From the NCBI RefSeq assembly GCF_024623785.1, contig NZ_JANKBZ010000004.1, forward strand, positions 62,001 to 126,000: a stretch of DNA of 64,000 bases, written 5' to 3'. The position numbers and the translations under genes are program-made. Positions 1-8,028 of the stretch are shown piece by piece (position 1 is the stretch's first letter; each line of letters starts with the position of its first letter). Origin of the DNA: Archangium lipolyticum. GTDB taxonomy: Bacteria > Myxococcota > Myxococcia > Myxococcales > Myxococcaceae. A model generated the notes under the pieces. That model made no database searches and was not told where the DNA came from. It was given only the letters and a program-made list of their open reading frames with translations.

Positions 1-1340
1 CGCTGCAGCAGTGACTCCGCGTACGCCACCACCGCCGTCATCGGGTTGTTGATTTCGTGCGCCACGCTCGCCGCCAACTGCCCCATCGACGCCAGCTTCT
101 CCGCCTGGATGACCCGCTGCTCCAGCTGCGCCACCACCGTCACGTCCTGGCCAATCGCCATCACCCCCTCCACCTCCCCCTGCGAGGTGAGCGTCGAGGA
201 CGTGGCGAACGAGGCCCGTGCCTCCCCTGTCCGCGTGCGCAGCCGCAGCTCGAAGTTGGGCACCGCCTCGCCCCGCAGCACCGCCCCCATCAGCGACACC
301 AGCCGCAGGTGCTCGTCCTCCGGCACCAGCGTGAAGACGTCCTTCCCCAGCACCTCCTCCTTGCTGAAACCCGTCAGCCGGCTGATCGCCTGGTTGAAGA
401 CGACCACCTTCTTGTCCCGGTTCGCCACCAGGATGAGCGCATTCGCCTTCTCCAGCAGCTCCTCCAGGTACTTGCGCACGAACGTCAGCTCGTCGATGAG
501 CTTCGCGTTCTTCACCGCCACCGCCACCTGGTTGGCCAGCTGCACCAGCACCCGCTCGTCCTGCAGCAGGTCTCCCTCTTCCTTCAGCGTGGCCGGGTAC
601 TCCAGGTTGATGGCGCCGTAGAGCTGCCCGCTGGCCACCAGCGGCGCGCTCACCCCGCCCGTACTGCCCTCGAAGAGCAGCGGCACCCGCGCCCCCACCA
701 CCACCCGCCCCCCCGCCGGAATGGACTCCAGCGCCAGGTGCATCTTCTCCACCGCGCTGCGCTTGAGCACCAGCGGCTCGCGAGAACCCTCCTTCAGCCG
801 GCCCTCCGCGTAGAGGCTCGTCAGCCCCCCTGTCCGCGCGTCGATGATGCGGATGCAGAAGGTACGCCCGGGGAACAGCTCCTTCACCCCTCGCGCCACC
901 GCCGCCACCAGCTCCTCCTCGCTGCCCGCCTCCGCCACGCTGCGCCCCAGGTCCAACAACACGCCCTCGGTGCGCGCCTGCTCCAGCAGCGCCTGCTCCA
1001 CCACCACCAGCTGGCCCCTCATCAGCTCCGACTCGCGCCGGCCCACCAGCGACACCCACTCCCCACGCCTCACCAGCTCCACCACCACCACGCCCCCGGG
1101 CGGCAGCGCCACCTCCATCACGCACGAGGCCCCCTCCTCGGGCACCCGCGCCCCCACCAGCGACTCCATCATCTGCTCCACCGTCGCCCCGTGCTCGAAA
1201 CAGAAGCGCGAGAAGGCGGCATTGAGCGCCCGCGGCCTCAGTCCCAGGTCGCACAGCGCCGCTGGCAACTCCACCGCTTCGAAGAAGGCACGGAAGGCTT
1301 CGGCGGATGGGCCCCCCGGCACACGGGAGTCACTCGTCAT
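1..1340 (-). CDS. PAS-GAF-PAS sensor histidine kinase, 3' end outside window
   Basis: Two-component sensor kinase, predicted cytoplasmic because no membrane segment is seen. Residues about 10-100 look PAS-like, 110-290 are GAF-like (contains FCIRIID and GAINLEYPA), 295-410 form a PAS domain (NRDKKVVVFNQAISRLTGF), and the HisKA H-box SVAHEINNPMTAV has its phospho-acceptor at His428. The ATPase domain should follow beyond position 1. The start is ATG at 1340, inside the last codons of the upstream kinase-like gene (11-nt overlap, ATGACGAGTGA), so the two are probably translationally coupled. The ligand is unknown. The kinase call is firm; C-terminal completeness cannot be judged. Confidence 0.88.
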   Translation of the reverse strand, partial: MTSDSRVPGGPSAEAFRAFFEAVELPAALCDLGLRPRALNAAFSRFCFEHGATVEQMMESLVGARVPEEGASCVMEVALPPGGVVVVELVRRGEWVSLVGRRESELMRGQLVVVEQALLEQARTEGVLLDLGRSVAEAGSEEELVAAVARGVKELFPGRTFCIRIIDARTGGLTSLYAEGRLKEGSREPLVLKRSAVEKMHLALESIPAGGRVVVGARVPLLFEGSTGGVSAPLVASGQLYGAINLEYPATLKEEGDLLQDERVLVQLANQVAVAVKNAKLIDELTFVRKYLEELLEKANALILVANRDKKVVVFNQAISRLTGFSKEEVLGKDVFTLVPEDEHLRLVSLMGAVLRGEAVPNFELRLRTRTGEARASFATSSTLTSQGEVEGVMAIGQDVTVVAQLEQRVIQAEKLASMGQLAASVAHEINNPMTAVVAYAESLLQ

Positions 1341-3306
1341 GAGAGCTGGCTTTGTCCAGGTCCAGGATCTGCTGCGAGCCCATGTAGGCCTTCGTCTCGT
1401 AGCGCGTGATGCGTCCAATCTTCCGGACGATCTCCGCCATGCGCTCGGCCTCGCGGTAGATGATGTCCACCGGCTTGTAGGAGGTGTCCTCCTCCTTCAG
1501 CCGGCGCTTGAGCAGCTCGGCGTAGCCCATCACCGAAGTGAGCGGCTGGTTGAGCTCGTGGGCGGCCGTGCCCGCGAGCGCGACGATGACGGCGTTCTTC
1601 TCGCTCTCCTCCAGCCGCGTCTCCACGTCCGACAGCTTGCGCTCCAGCTCCATGCGGTCACGCAGGTCCGTGAAGATGCCCACGCTGGCCACCTCGCGCC
1701 CTCCCTCGTAGACGATGGAGGCCGTCATGTTCACCGGAACCAGCTGCCCCGTGCGGTGGACGATGTCCTGCCTGCACACCGACAACCGGCCCCGCCCGCC
1801 GTAATCCGGACTGCGCAGTTGCGTCATGATGCGCTGGGCCACCCCCTCCGGGTACAGCTGGTTCACGTGCATGCCACTGAGCGCCTGCTGCGCGGTGTAG
1901 CCACAGAGCGCCTCGGCCCCCTTGTTGAAGAGGATGATGCGGCCCTGCATGTCCGAGGCGACGATGGCGTCCACCGACGAGTCGATGAGCCGCTCCAGGA
2001 AGTCCTTGGTGTGGCTCAGCTCGTCGGCCAGCAGCCGCGCCTGCGTCACGTCGCGGAACGAGAGGATGATGGCCCGGCGGCCATCCTCCAGCGGGGCCGC
2101 GGAGAAGCTCAACGTCAGGCGCCGTCCCTTCGGCGTGCGCACCATCAGGTCCACGTCCGAGCGGGATTCGCCACGCCGGGCCGCCGTCACCAGCTCCATC
2201 AGCACCGACTCGTCCAGTGGCTGGGAGACGTCCACCAGGTGGCGCCCATAGGCGGCCTCGGAGGACGTCTCCAGGACCTTCTCCCCGGCGGGGTTGAGGC
2301 TGAGCACGCACGCCCGGTCGTCGAGGATGGCCACGCCCTCGCGCACGTTGGCGAAGAAGAGGTGGTACGTCTCCAGCGAGGCCGCCTTCGCCTCGGCGGC
2401 GATGCGCGCCGACATCTCCCGCTCGGTCTGCCCGCGCACCGACTGCAACAGCGAGGCGTTGCGCAGCGCCACCGCCGTGGCGTGCGCCACCGTCTTGAGG
2501 AAGTCGATCTCATCCGGCGCGAAGGTGCGCCGGTCCCCACCCGAGGCGCGCAACAGCAGCACCCCCCGCACCTCGCCTCGCATCAGCAGAGGCAGCGCCG
2601 CCAGCGTGTGGATGCCCCGCGCGGCCACCTCGCTCTGCACCCCCTCCAGCAACGGGTGGTGGGAGGCGTCCTCCACGATGACGGGCAGGCCCGTGCGTGC
2701 CGCCTCGCGCACCTCCGGGTAGCGCTCCAGCTCGATGCGCACGTCCGTCTGGCCGGGAGCGTCACTGGCGGCCACCACGCGGGCGGACACCTGGTCGTGC
2801 TCCAGCATCACCAGCGCCGCGCGGCCGATGCCGAGCCTGTCCGCGAGCCTGCGGGTGACGTCGTGGAGCAGCTCCTCCACGTCCATGCTCTCGGCGTAAT
2901 CCGCGGTGAGCTCGAGCAGGAGCTTCAAATCCTCCTGCTTCCGCAGGGAGTCCTGGTGCTCGAGGTGGCGCTCGGCGACACGACGCAACCGGTACGCCAG
3001 CTCATGGGGCTCGGCCCCGGCCACCACCACCTCGGCGGGCCGCAGGGACTCCAGGGCCGCGAAGGACGCCTCACCCGGCGCCACCAGCGCCACCAGGGAG
3101 AGCTTCGCCCCCGCGGGCGTGGCGAGCAGCTCCGCCAGGGCGGACCTCCCCTCCGGTACCGTCAGGTCCACCAGGCCGATGGTGGCCCGCGCTGGCTCCT
3201 CCACCACGCGCAATCCCACCCGGGCCACCGCACGAACGAGCGGCTCGCGCGCGGCCGAAGCCGCGGGCACCAGGACGACACCGAGGGAGGATTCGTGGGG
3301 AGACAC
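1330..3306 (-). CDS. GAF-PAS-PAS protein with a HisKA domain but no ATPase domain
   Basis: 658-residue signalling protein. Residues 1-120 resemble a degenerate receiver fold, about 145-300 are a GAF domain, 320-430 and 440-565 are PAS domains (AILDDRACVLSLNPAGEKVL; IVASDMQGRIILFNKGAEAL), and the dimerisation/phosphotransfer helices begin at AAHELNQPLTSVMGYAELL with His583. The protein ends at 658, just after the second helix, so N, G1 and G2 boxes are absent. It could be phosphorylated in trans or dimerise with the overlapping downstream kinase (11-nt overlap). A frameshift is unlikely, because the next gene has its own complete N-terminal sensor domains. Domain calls are visible; trans-phosphorylation is inference. 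Confidence 0.85.
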   Translation of the reverse strand: MSPHESSLGVVLVPAASAAREPLVRAVARVGLRVVEEPARATIGLVDLTVPEGRSALAELLATPAGAKLSLVALVAPGEASFAALESLRPAEVVVAGAEPHELAYRLRRVAERHLEHQDSLRKQEDLKLLLELTADYAESMDVEELLHDVTRRLADRLGIGRAALVMLEHDQVSARVVAASDAPGQTDVRIELERYPEVREAARTGLPVIVEDASHHPLLEGVQSEVAARGIHTLAALPLLMRGEVRGVLLLRASGGDRRTFAPDEIDFLKTVAHATAVALRNASLLQSVRGQTEREMSARIAAEAKAASLETYHLFFANVREGVAILDDRACVLSLNPAGEKVLETSSEAAYGRHLVDVSQPLDESVLMELVTAARRGESRSDVDLMVRTPKGRRLTLSFSAAPLEDGRRAIILSFRDVTQARLLADELSHTKDFLERLIDSSVDAIVASDMQGRIILFNKGAEALCGYTAQQALSGMHVNQLYPEGVAQRIMTQLRSPDYGGRGRLSVCRQDIVHRTGQLVPVNMTASIVYEGGREVASVGIFTDLRDRMELERKLSDVETRLEESEKNAVIVALAGTAAHELNQPLTSVMGYAELLKRRLKEEDTSYKPVDIIYREAERMAEIVRKIGRITRYETKAYMGSQQILDLDKASSHDE

Positions 3307-3333
3307 GCCCCGGACTCTACCCCGGGTCTCGCC

Positions 3334-5007
3334 TCAGGGGCAGTCAGACTCCCGCGCCCCCATGTCAGGTGCCGAACCGCAGAAGGCCTGCCCGAGGGAC
3401 AGGCCCTCGTTCCGGGCCGGAGAGGAGGGCGCCAGCCGGAAGTCCCCAGCCTCCGCGTCCTGGAAACCGGGCTCTTTCTCCACGGAGTGTGCGTCCCAGC
3501 GGGTGGCGCTCCGCCAGCCAGCGAGGTCCGGGGACTTCCCATCCACCCGGAAGGAGACATGCCCCTCGGGGGAGAAATAGAGGTTGCCGTCGAAGGAGCC
3601 CCCGGAACGCTGGGAGCCGGCCCGCACCACGATGGCGCAGGCACCAAAAATGTTGTTGCGTGCCTCCACGTCCTGGCTGGGGCCGGAGTCGCCGTTGCCG
3701 AAGCCCAGGCAGTGGCCAGGCATGTTCCACACGGTGTTATGGTGCACCTTCACGTTGACCGCGGTGTCAATGCGGATGCCGGTGCCCTCGTTGCCATCCT
3801 CCCCGTAGCCGTCGAGGACGAGGTTGCGCCGCAGGACGATGTGGGTGGGTGGTGAGCCCTGACGCACCCCACCGATGTTGATGCCCCTACCATTGTCGCG
3901 CACCTCGTTGTCCTCGAGCGTGACGTCGCGAGCGGACAGGTGCACCACCACGCCCTCTCCCGCCGAGGAGGAGGAGCGGCGGTGGCCCCAGATGCGGTTG
4001 CCGCGCAGGGTGACGCGCGTGCACGTCTTGATGTCCGCGCCATTCTCCTGGTTCTCGTGCAGGTCGTTGTCCTCGACGAGCAGGTTGTCGAAGGGCGTCC
4101 CGGGCTCGGTGGCGCCGCCCTCGGACCCCAGGCACTGCACCCCGTCACCCGAGTTGTGGTGGATGTCGTTGCCCCGGACGACCACGTTCTTCGAGTTGGT
4201 CTGCACGACGACCCCGTGGCTGTCGCCGGAGCGCTGGAAGTTGAAGATGGCGTTGTCCTCGATGAGGACGTCACTGGCCCGCTCGGCGATGTTGACGCCC
4301 GCGCCGCTGGTGCCGTTCTTCAATGTGCAGCCACGCAGGATGCCGTGGTGCGCCCCCGGGCCACGCCAGAAGGCGGCGAAGGAGTCCTGCCCCGCCACAT
4401 CGAGGGTGAGCCCCTCCACGCGCCAATACGCGCGGCGCACGTCCAACAGCGTCGTGCCACTGCCAGCGGGTTTGATGACGGGCTTCGCGCCGGGCGCGGC
4501 CTTCACCGTGAGATAGCGGCCGGGCGCGCCGTCCCGCGAGTCGAACCGCAGGCGCTCCGTGTACGTGCCCGTCTTGAGGAAGACGGCCTCGCCCGGTTGT
4601 AGCAGCGAGAGCGCCTTGCCCACGGTGCGAAAGGGCGCGCGCTCCGTGCCCGCCGCGGTGTCGCTGCCGCCAGGCGCCACCCAGAGGATGCGGGAGAACT
4701 CGGGCGGCGGTGGAGGCGCGGGAGGCGGCGGCGGTGAAGGCGCGGGAGGCGGCGCCGGAGGTGGCGCGGACTGAGCGGGCGGGCTCGCGGTGGGAGGAGG
4801 CGTCGTGCTGGAGGTGGGGGGCGACGGCGTGGGGGACGGAGGCGGGGGCGACGCTGGCGGCTTGGGTGCCGGTTGCGGTGCGGAGGCAGTCCCGTCGAGG
4901 GTGGGAAGCTCGTCGTCGGATGGAATCGGCCCACCCCGCTCACCACACGCGAGGGCTCCGATGAGGACAGCGGGAGGGACGACCGGCAGCAACCACCTGA
5001 TGCGCAT
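3334..5007 (-). CDS. secreted right-handed beta-helix lipoprotein
   Basis: 557-residue exported protein. MRIRWLLPVVPPAVLIGALAC is a lipoprotein-type signal with a slightly atypical lipobox (ALAC). A Pro/Ser/Thr-rich linker of about 85 residues follows, consistent with spanning cell-surface material. The rest is a parallel beta-helix of the DUF1565/pectate-lyase-like type: it opens with WVAPGGSDTAAGTERAPF and runs through many repeats such as VLIEDNAIFNF, VVVRGNDIHHNSGDG and VTLRGNRIWGH. Such proteins usually bind or cleave polysaccharide; no catalytic residues can be assigned. ATG at 5007 was chosen because AGGAG lies 7 nt upstream; an in-frame start at 5073 would bury the signal peptide. Confidence 0.85.
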   Translation of the reverse strand: MRIRWLLPVVPPAVLIGALACGERGGPIPSDDELPTLDGTASAPQPAPKPPASPPPPSPTPSPPTSSTTPPPTASPPAQSAPPPAPPPAPSPPPPPAPPPPPEFSRILWVAPGGSDTAAGTERAPFRTVGKALSLLQPGEAVFLKTGTYTERLRFDSRDGAPGRYLTVKAAPGAKPVIKPAGSGTTLLDVRRAYWRVEGLTLDVAGQDSFAAFWRGPGAHHGILRGCTLKNGTSGAGVNIAERASDVLIEDNAIFNFQRSGDSHGVVVQTNSKNVVVRGNDIHHNSGDGVQCLGSEGGATEPGTPFDNLLVEDNDLHENQENGADIKTCTRVTLRGNRIWGHRRSSSSAGEGVVVHLSARDVTLEDNEVRDNGRGINIGGVRQGSPPTHIVLRRNLVLDGYGEDGNEGTGIRIDTAVNVKVHHNTVWNMPGHCLGFGNGDSGPSQDVEARNNIFGACAIVVRAGSQRSGGSFDGNLYFSPEGHVSFRVDGKSPDLAGWRSATRWDAHSVEKEPGFQDAEAGDFRLAPSSPARNEGLSLGQAFCGSAPDMGARESDCP

Positions 5008-5180
5008 CCGCACTCCTTGTATGAGCCACGGCCCCTGGGGAAGCCGCGAGGACGCGCGCCGGACACGACCCATCCGCTTTCCATTCCCCCCGCTCCACCC
5101 CCCGGCCGCCCGCCCGTTCGTGGACGGAGGAGGCGAGGCATGAAGTTCCGATGAGTTGCGGCTCCAGATCAGAAGCCCGT

Positions 5181-5194
5181 CTGATATCTATCAG
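5181..5194. promoter_or_regulatory. 14-bp perfect palindrome upstream of the beta-helix gene
   Basis: CTGATATCTATCAG is a perfect inverted repeat (CTGATA-TC-TATCAG). A further TCAGA/TCTGA pair lies beside it at 5169-5184. It sits about 175 bp upstream of the beta-helix lipoprotein start, in a 374-bp gap (5008-5381) where I see no gene. It could be an operator for a dimeric regulator; no adjacent regulator gene points to which one. Confidence 0.35.
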
Positions 5195-5381
5195 TGAAAT
5201 CTGAAATGACGACACCCGCTCACGAACGCGGCGGACGTCGCACGGCGGCTCACAGCGGCCGACGCCTCGGGTTCACCCGGAGAAACGATGGGAGGCTCGG
5301 TGACGGGAGGCTGGAGACACGAACGCCCCGGCCGGGAGGGCCGAGGCGTCCGAGGGAAACGGGGTTCTCGAAGGGATGCGC

Positions 5382-5801
5382 CTACCAGCCGTTGCTGGCG
5401 ACGTAGGTGCCACGTCGAGAGGGGACCCACACCCACTCCTGCACCGACTGGTTGTAGCCCTCCACCCAGCGCTGCTCGTAGTAACCGCCCTGGCACTTCA
5501 CCCGGTCACGGCGCGGCTTGTACTTGCAGGTCTCCTCGACCCAGACCTTCTCGTAGTGACCCGGCACCCACTTCTGCACCGTCCGGAGCTCGTAGCGGCC
5601 CGACTCACGCGGCCCTCGCGAGCGCGGGGGCTCGGGAGGAGGAGGCGGCGCGGGGCGGTAGCCGCCCGTGTGACCGTACCCGACGGAGCCGCCCACCGGG
5701 GACGCATCGTGCTGGCCGCCGCGGAAATCATCGGCCCGCGCGGCGGGCGCCAGGAGCAGCGCGGAAAGAGCCAGGGTGAAGAGTCCGTTCTGGAGCGTCA
5801 T
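5382..5801 (-). CDS. small secreted protein with WVPGHYE-type repeats
   Basis: 139-residue exported protein of unknown function. MTLQNGLFTLALSALLLAPAARA is a Sec signal peptide with cleavage after ARA. Mature residues 24-65 are Gly/Pro-rich, and the C-terminal half carries imperfect aromatic repeats (VQKWVPGHYEKVWVEETC, YYEQRWVEGYNQ, VQEWVWVPSRRG) resembling the YXWV/WVPGHW repeats of many proteobacterial envelope proteins. Two cysteines flank a basic stretch. ATG 5801 was chosen because GGAGG lies about 8 nt upstream; ATGs at 5819 and 5861 lack a ribosome-binding site. It lies 79 bp downstream of the metallo-beta-lactamase-fold gene on the same strand. Confidence 0.75.
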   Translation of the reverse strand: MTLQNGLFTLALSALLLAPAARADDFRGGQHDASPVGGSVGYGHTGGYRPAPPPPPEPPRSRGPRESGRYELRTVQKWVPGHYEKVWVEETCKYKPRRDRVKCQGGYYEQRWVEGYNQSVQEWVWVPSRRGTYVASNGW

Positions 5802-5880
5802 CGTCGTGTCCTCCGTCATCGTTCTTGCCTGATTCGACGGAGGACCCCCGGCTTCATTCAACCGCTCGGAGCGCGGACTC

Positions 5881-6807
5881 CTACTTCTGCGCCGGCTCCG
5901 GCTTCTGCCCGCTCAAGCTCCGGTACGCGATCGTCAGCCACATGTCCTGCTTGATGAAGCCATCGCCCCAGCTCTTGAACTTCTCGGGCATCCCCTCGGC
6001 CTTCACCTGGTCGAGCGTCTTGCCCGCGGCGATCTTCCCCTTCACCAGGGACACCGTCTCGCGCAGCATCTCCGCGAAGGCCTCGAGCTGCTCACGCCCC
6101 GAGAGCGCACCGTGGCCCGGGATGATCTTCACCCCCGCGGGCAGCGTCTGGAGCACCCGCTCCACGTTGCGCAGGTAGCCCTCCAGCGAGCCTCCGCTCT
6201 CCAGGTCGACGAAGGGGTACTTGTCCACGGTGAACTGGTCCCCCAGGTGCAGCACGTTGGAGCCGGTGAAGTACACCATGCTGTCGCCATCGGTGTGGCC
6301 CGAGGGCAGGTGCGTCACCTGGATCTCCTCGCCGTTGAAGAAGATGGAGAGCCCCTGGTCGTAGGTGATGACCGGCAGCGCCTCCTTGGGCGCGGGAGGA
6401 ATCTTCATCCCGAGCGCCGCGCTCTCGAGCCCGTTGATCAGCCGCGTGCGCACGTGCGAGTGCGCCACGATGCGGCCCTCGCGACCGAAGACCGCGTTGC
6501 TGCCCGTGTGGTCGAAGTGCCAGTGCGTATTCAGCACGTACTCCAGCGACCCCTTCGCGCCCTTGCCCTGGCTCTTGGCCAGCTTGCCGAACGCCGCGCG
6601 AATCTTCGGCGCCAGGGGCGCGAACTGGTCGTCCACGATGAGCACCCCGTCCGGGCCCACGGACACGCCGATGTTGCCTCCCGCGCCCTCGAGCATGTGC
6701 ACGTTGCCCGCCACCGGAATGGACTTCACCTGCACCTTCGAGAAATCCTGCGTCTGGGCCAGCGCCAGGCCGGGCAGCAGCAGCGCTGAGAGGAAGACCT
6801 TCTTCAT
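5881..6807 (-). CDS. periplasmic metallo-beta-lactamase-fold hydrolase
   Basis: 308-residue zinc hydrolase with signal peptide MKKVFLSALLLPGLALA. It has the complete metal site: H95-W-H97-F-D99-H100, H171 in SGHTDGDS, D190 in LHLGDQF and H232 in PGHGAL, so it should be catalytically competent with two metals. It belongs to the broad MBL family of periplasmic cyclase/B3-lactamase-like proteins; the substrate cannot be told, and antibiotic hydrolysis should not be assumed. It is divergent from the PilZ gene, whose start is 91 bp away, so the two probably share a promoter region. Confidence 0.88.
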   Translation of the reverse strand: MKKVFLSALLLPGLALAQTQDFSKVQVKSIPVAGNVHMLEGAGGNIGVSVGPDGVLIVDDQFAPLAPKIRAAFGKLAKSQGKGAKGSLEYVLNTHWHFDHTGSNAVFGREGRIVAHSHVRTRLINGLESAALGMKIPPAPKEALPVITYDQGLSIFFNGEEIQVTHLPSGHTDGDSMVYFTGSNVLHLGDQFTVDKYPFVDLESGGSLEGYLRNVERVLQTLPAGVKIIPGHGALSGREQLEAFAEMLRETVSLVKGKIAAGKTLDQVKAEGMPEKFKSWGDGFIKQDMWLTIAYRSLSGQKPEPAQK

Positions 6808-6898
6808 GTCGGGGGGCTCCGTTCGAATCGAGACGCACCCACCATAACCACGTCACGTAAAACTTGTGGGACTCAGGTGACATGGCACCTTCCGAGCC

Positions 6899-7237
6899 AT
6901 GTCCGAGCTCCGTGCCTTCCCGCGTCATCCCCATCGGCTCGTCGTCCGGCTGCGGGGGATGCTGCCCGTGCGCACCCGCGACGTGTCCGACGGCGGCTTC
7001 CAGGCGGACATGCTCCAACCCCTGCACCGGGGGAGCACCGTACGGGGCTCGCTCACCCTGGACGGCGAGGAGCTGCCCTTCGAGGGCGAGGTCGTGTGGA
7101 TCCGTGTGGAGGGAGGCGGCCCCACCGTGCGCGGCCGTTACGCGGTGCGCTTCACCTCGGGGGCCGAGGGCTTCCGCCAACGCTTCCACACGTGGCGGCG
7201 CCGGCAGGGCCACCGGCTGGTGCGTTGGTTCACGTAG
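6899..7237 (+). CDS. PilZ domain protein, probable cyclic-di-GMP receptor
   Basis: 112-residue single-domain PilZ protein. The two ligand motifs are present: an arginine motif in RAFPRHPHR (RxxxR at residues 5-9 and 9-13) and D28-V-S30-D-G-G33 matching DxSxxG, followed by the beta-barrel strands VRGSLTLDGEELPFEGEVVW. It should bind cyclic-di-GMP and act as a small adaptor, but nothing in the sequence names its partner. Divergent from the metallo-beta-lactamase-fold gene and 58 bp upstream of the dienelactone hydrolase gene, which has its own ribosome-binding site. Confidence 0.88.
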   Translation: MSELRAFPRHPHRLVVRLRGMLPVRTRDVSDGGFQADMLQPLHRGSTVRGSLTLDGEELPFEGEVVWIRVEGGGPTVRGRYAVRFTSGAEGFRQRFHTWRRRQGHRLVRWFT

Positions 7238-7295
7238 CCGGCACACGAGAGGTCTAAGCTGCGCCCCTTTTCCTGAACCACGAAGGGGAGAGCAC

Positions 7296-7967
7296 ATGGC
7301 CGAGCAGGCGAAGCTGACGCCGGCGGATGGAGCGGAGCTTCCGGGCTACCTGAAGCAGGCGGAGGGCGGCACGAGCCGCGGTGCGGTGGTCGTCATCCAC
7401 GAGTGGTGGGGCCTCACGGAGCAGATGTGCGGCGTGGTGGACCGGCTGGCGCGCGAGGGATTCACCGCGTTCGCACCAGACCTCTACCGGGGCCAGTTGG
7501 CGAAGGACGCGGCCCAGGCCGAGAAGCTGATGAACGAGATGAACGACCGTCAGGCGGTGGAGGACCTCTCGCGCGCGGTGGAAGCGCTGCGGCGGCGCGC
7601 GCCGGGCACGAAGGTGGCGGTGATGGGCTTCTGCATGGGCGGAGCGCTCACGCTGGCGGCCGCGGCCCATGACGGGAGCGTCGCCGCCGCCGTGCCCTTC
7701 TACGGGATTCCTCCCGAGGAGGCGGACGTGACGAAGATCCGCTGCCCGGTCCTGGGGCACTTCGCGAACATCGATGACTGGTGCACGCCCGACCGGGTGG
7801 ATGCGCTGGAGAAGAAGCTGAAGGGCGCGAGCGTGCCGGCGGAGATTCACCGGTACGACGCAGGCCACGCCTTCTTCAACGAGAAGCGGCCCGAGGTGTA
7901 CTCGCCCCAGAACGCCGAGCTCGCGTGGAAGCGCACGGTGGAGTTCCTCCGCGTGAAGCTCGGCTGA
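7296..7967 (+). CDS. dienelactone hydrolase family protein
   Basis: 223-residue cytosolic alpha/beta hydrolase. The family triad is visible: nucleophile C113 in GFCMGGA, Asp160 or Asp161 in FANIDDW and H191 in DAGHAFF; Glu36 in IHEWWG is the residue that activates the cysteine in classical dienelactone hydrolases. The length is close to the family norm. No chlorocatechol or other aromatic-degradation genes lie nearby, so the substrate is open. The start at 7296 is preceded by AAGGGGAG; the reading frame is open upstream to 6864, but that part overlaps the PilZ gene. A strong hairpin at 7981-8014 follows. Confidence 0.9.
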   Translation: MAEQAKLTPADGAELPGYLKQAEGGTSRGAVVVIHEWWGLTEQMCGVVDRLAREGFTAFAPDLYRGQLAKDAAQAEKLMNEMNDRQAVEDLSRAVEALRRRAPGTKVAVMGFCMGGALTLAAAAHDGSVAAAVPFYGIPPEEADVTKIRCPVLGHFANIDDWCTPDRVDALEKKLKGASVPAEIHRYDAGHAFFNEKRPEVYSPQNAELAWKRTVEFLRVKLG

Positions 7968-7980
7968 ACCGAAGGCAGAT

Positions 7981-8014
7981 GGCCGGGCGGGGACAGCGGA
8001 GCCCTCGCCCGGCC
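7981..8014. terminator. hairpin between convergent genes, probable bidirectional terminator
   Basis: GGCCGGGCG (7981-7989) and CGCCCGGCC (8006-8014) form a perfect 9-bp stem, with GGG/CCC able to extend it inside the loop. It fills the gap between the dienelactone hydrolase gene and the convergent Cys/Gly-rich lipoprotein gene. No T-tract follows, which is common in high-GC genomes. Confidence 0.55.
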
Positions 8015-8028
8015 CGGGTCACACGAGA

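Noticed and set aside
844-3855. A 1003-residue plus-strand open frame over the two sensor kinases
   Set aside because: It is Arg/His/Pro-rich, has no family signal, and lies antisense to genes with clear PAS, GAF and HisKA motifs. Long shadow frames are usual in high-GC DNA; the same holds for the 951-residue minus-strand frame at 15680-18535 and the 761-residue plus-strand frame at 24386-26671.
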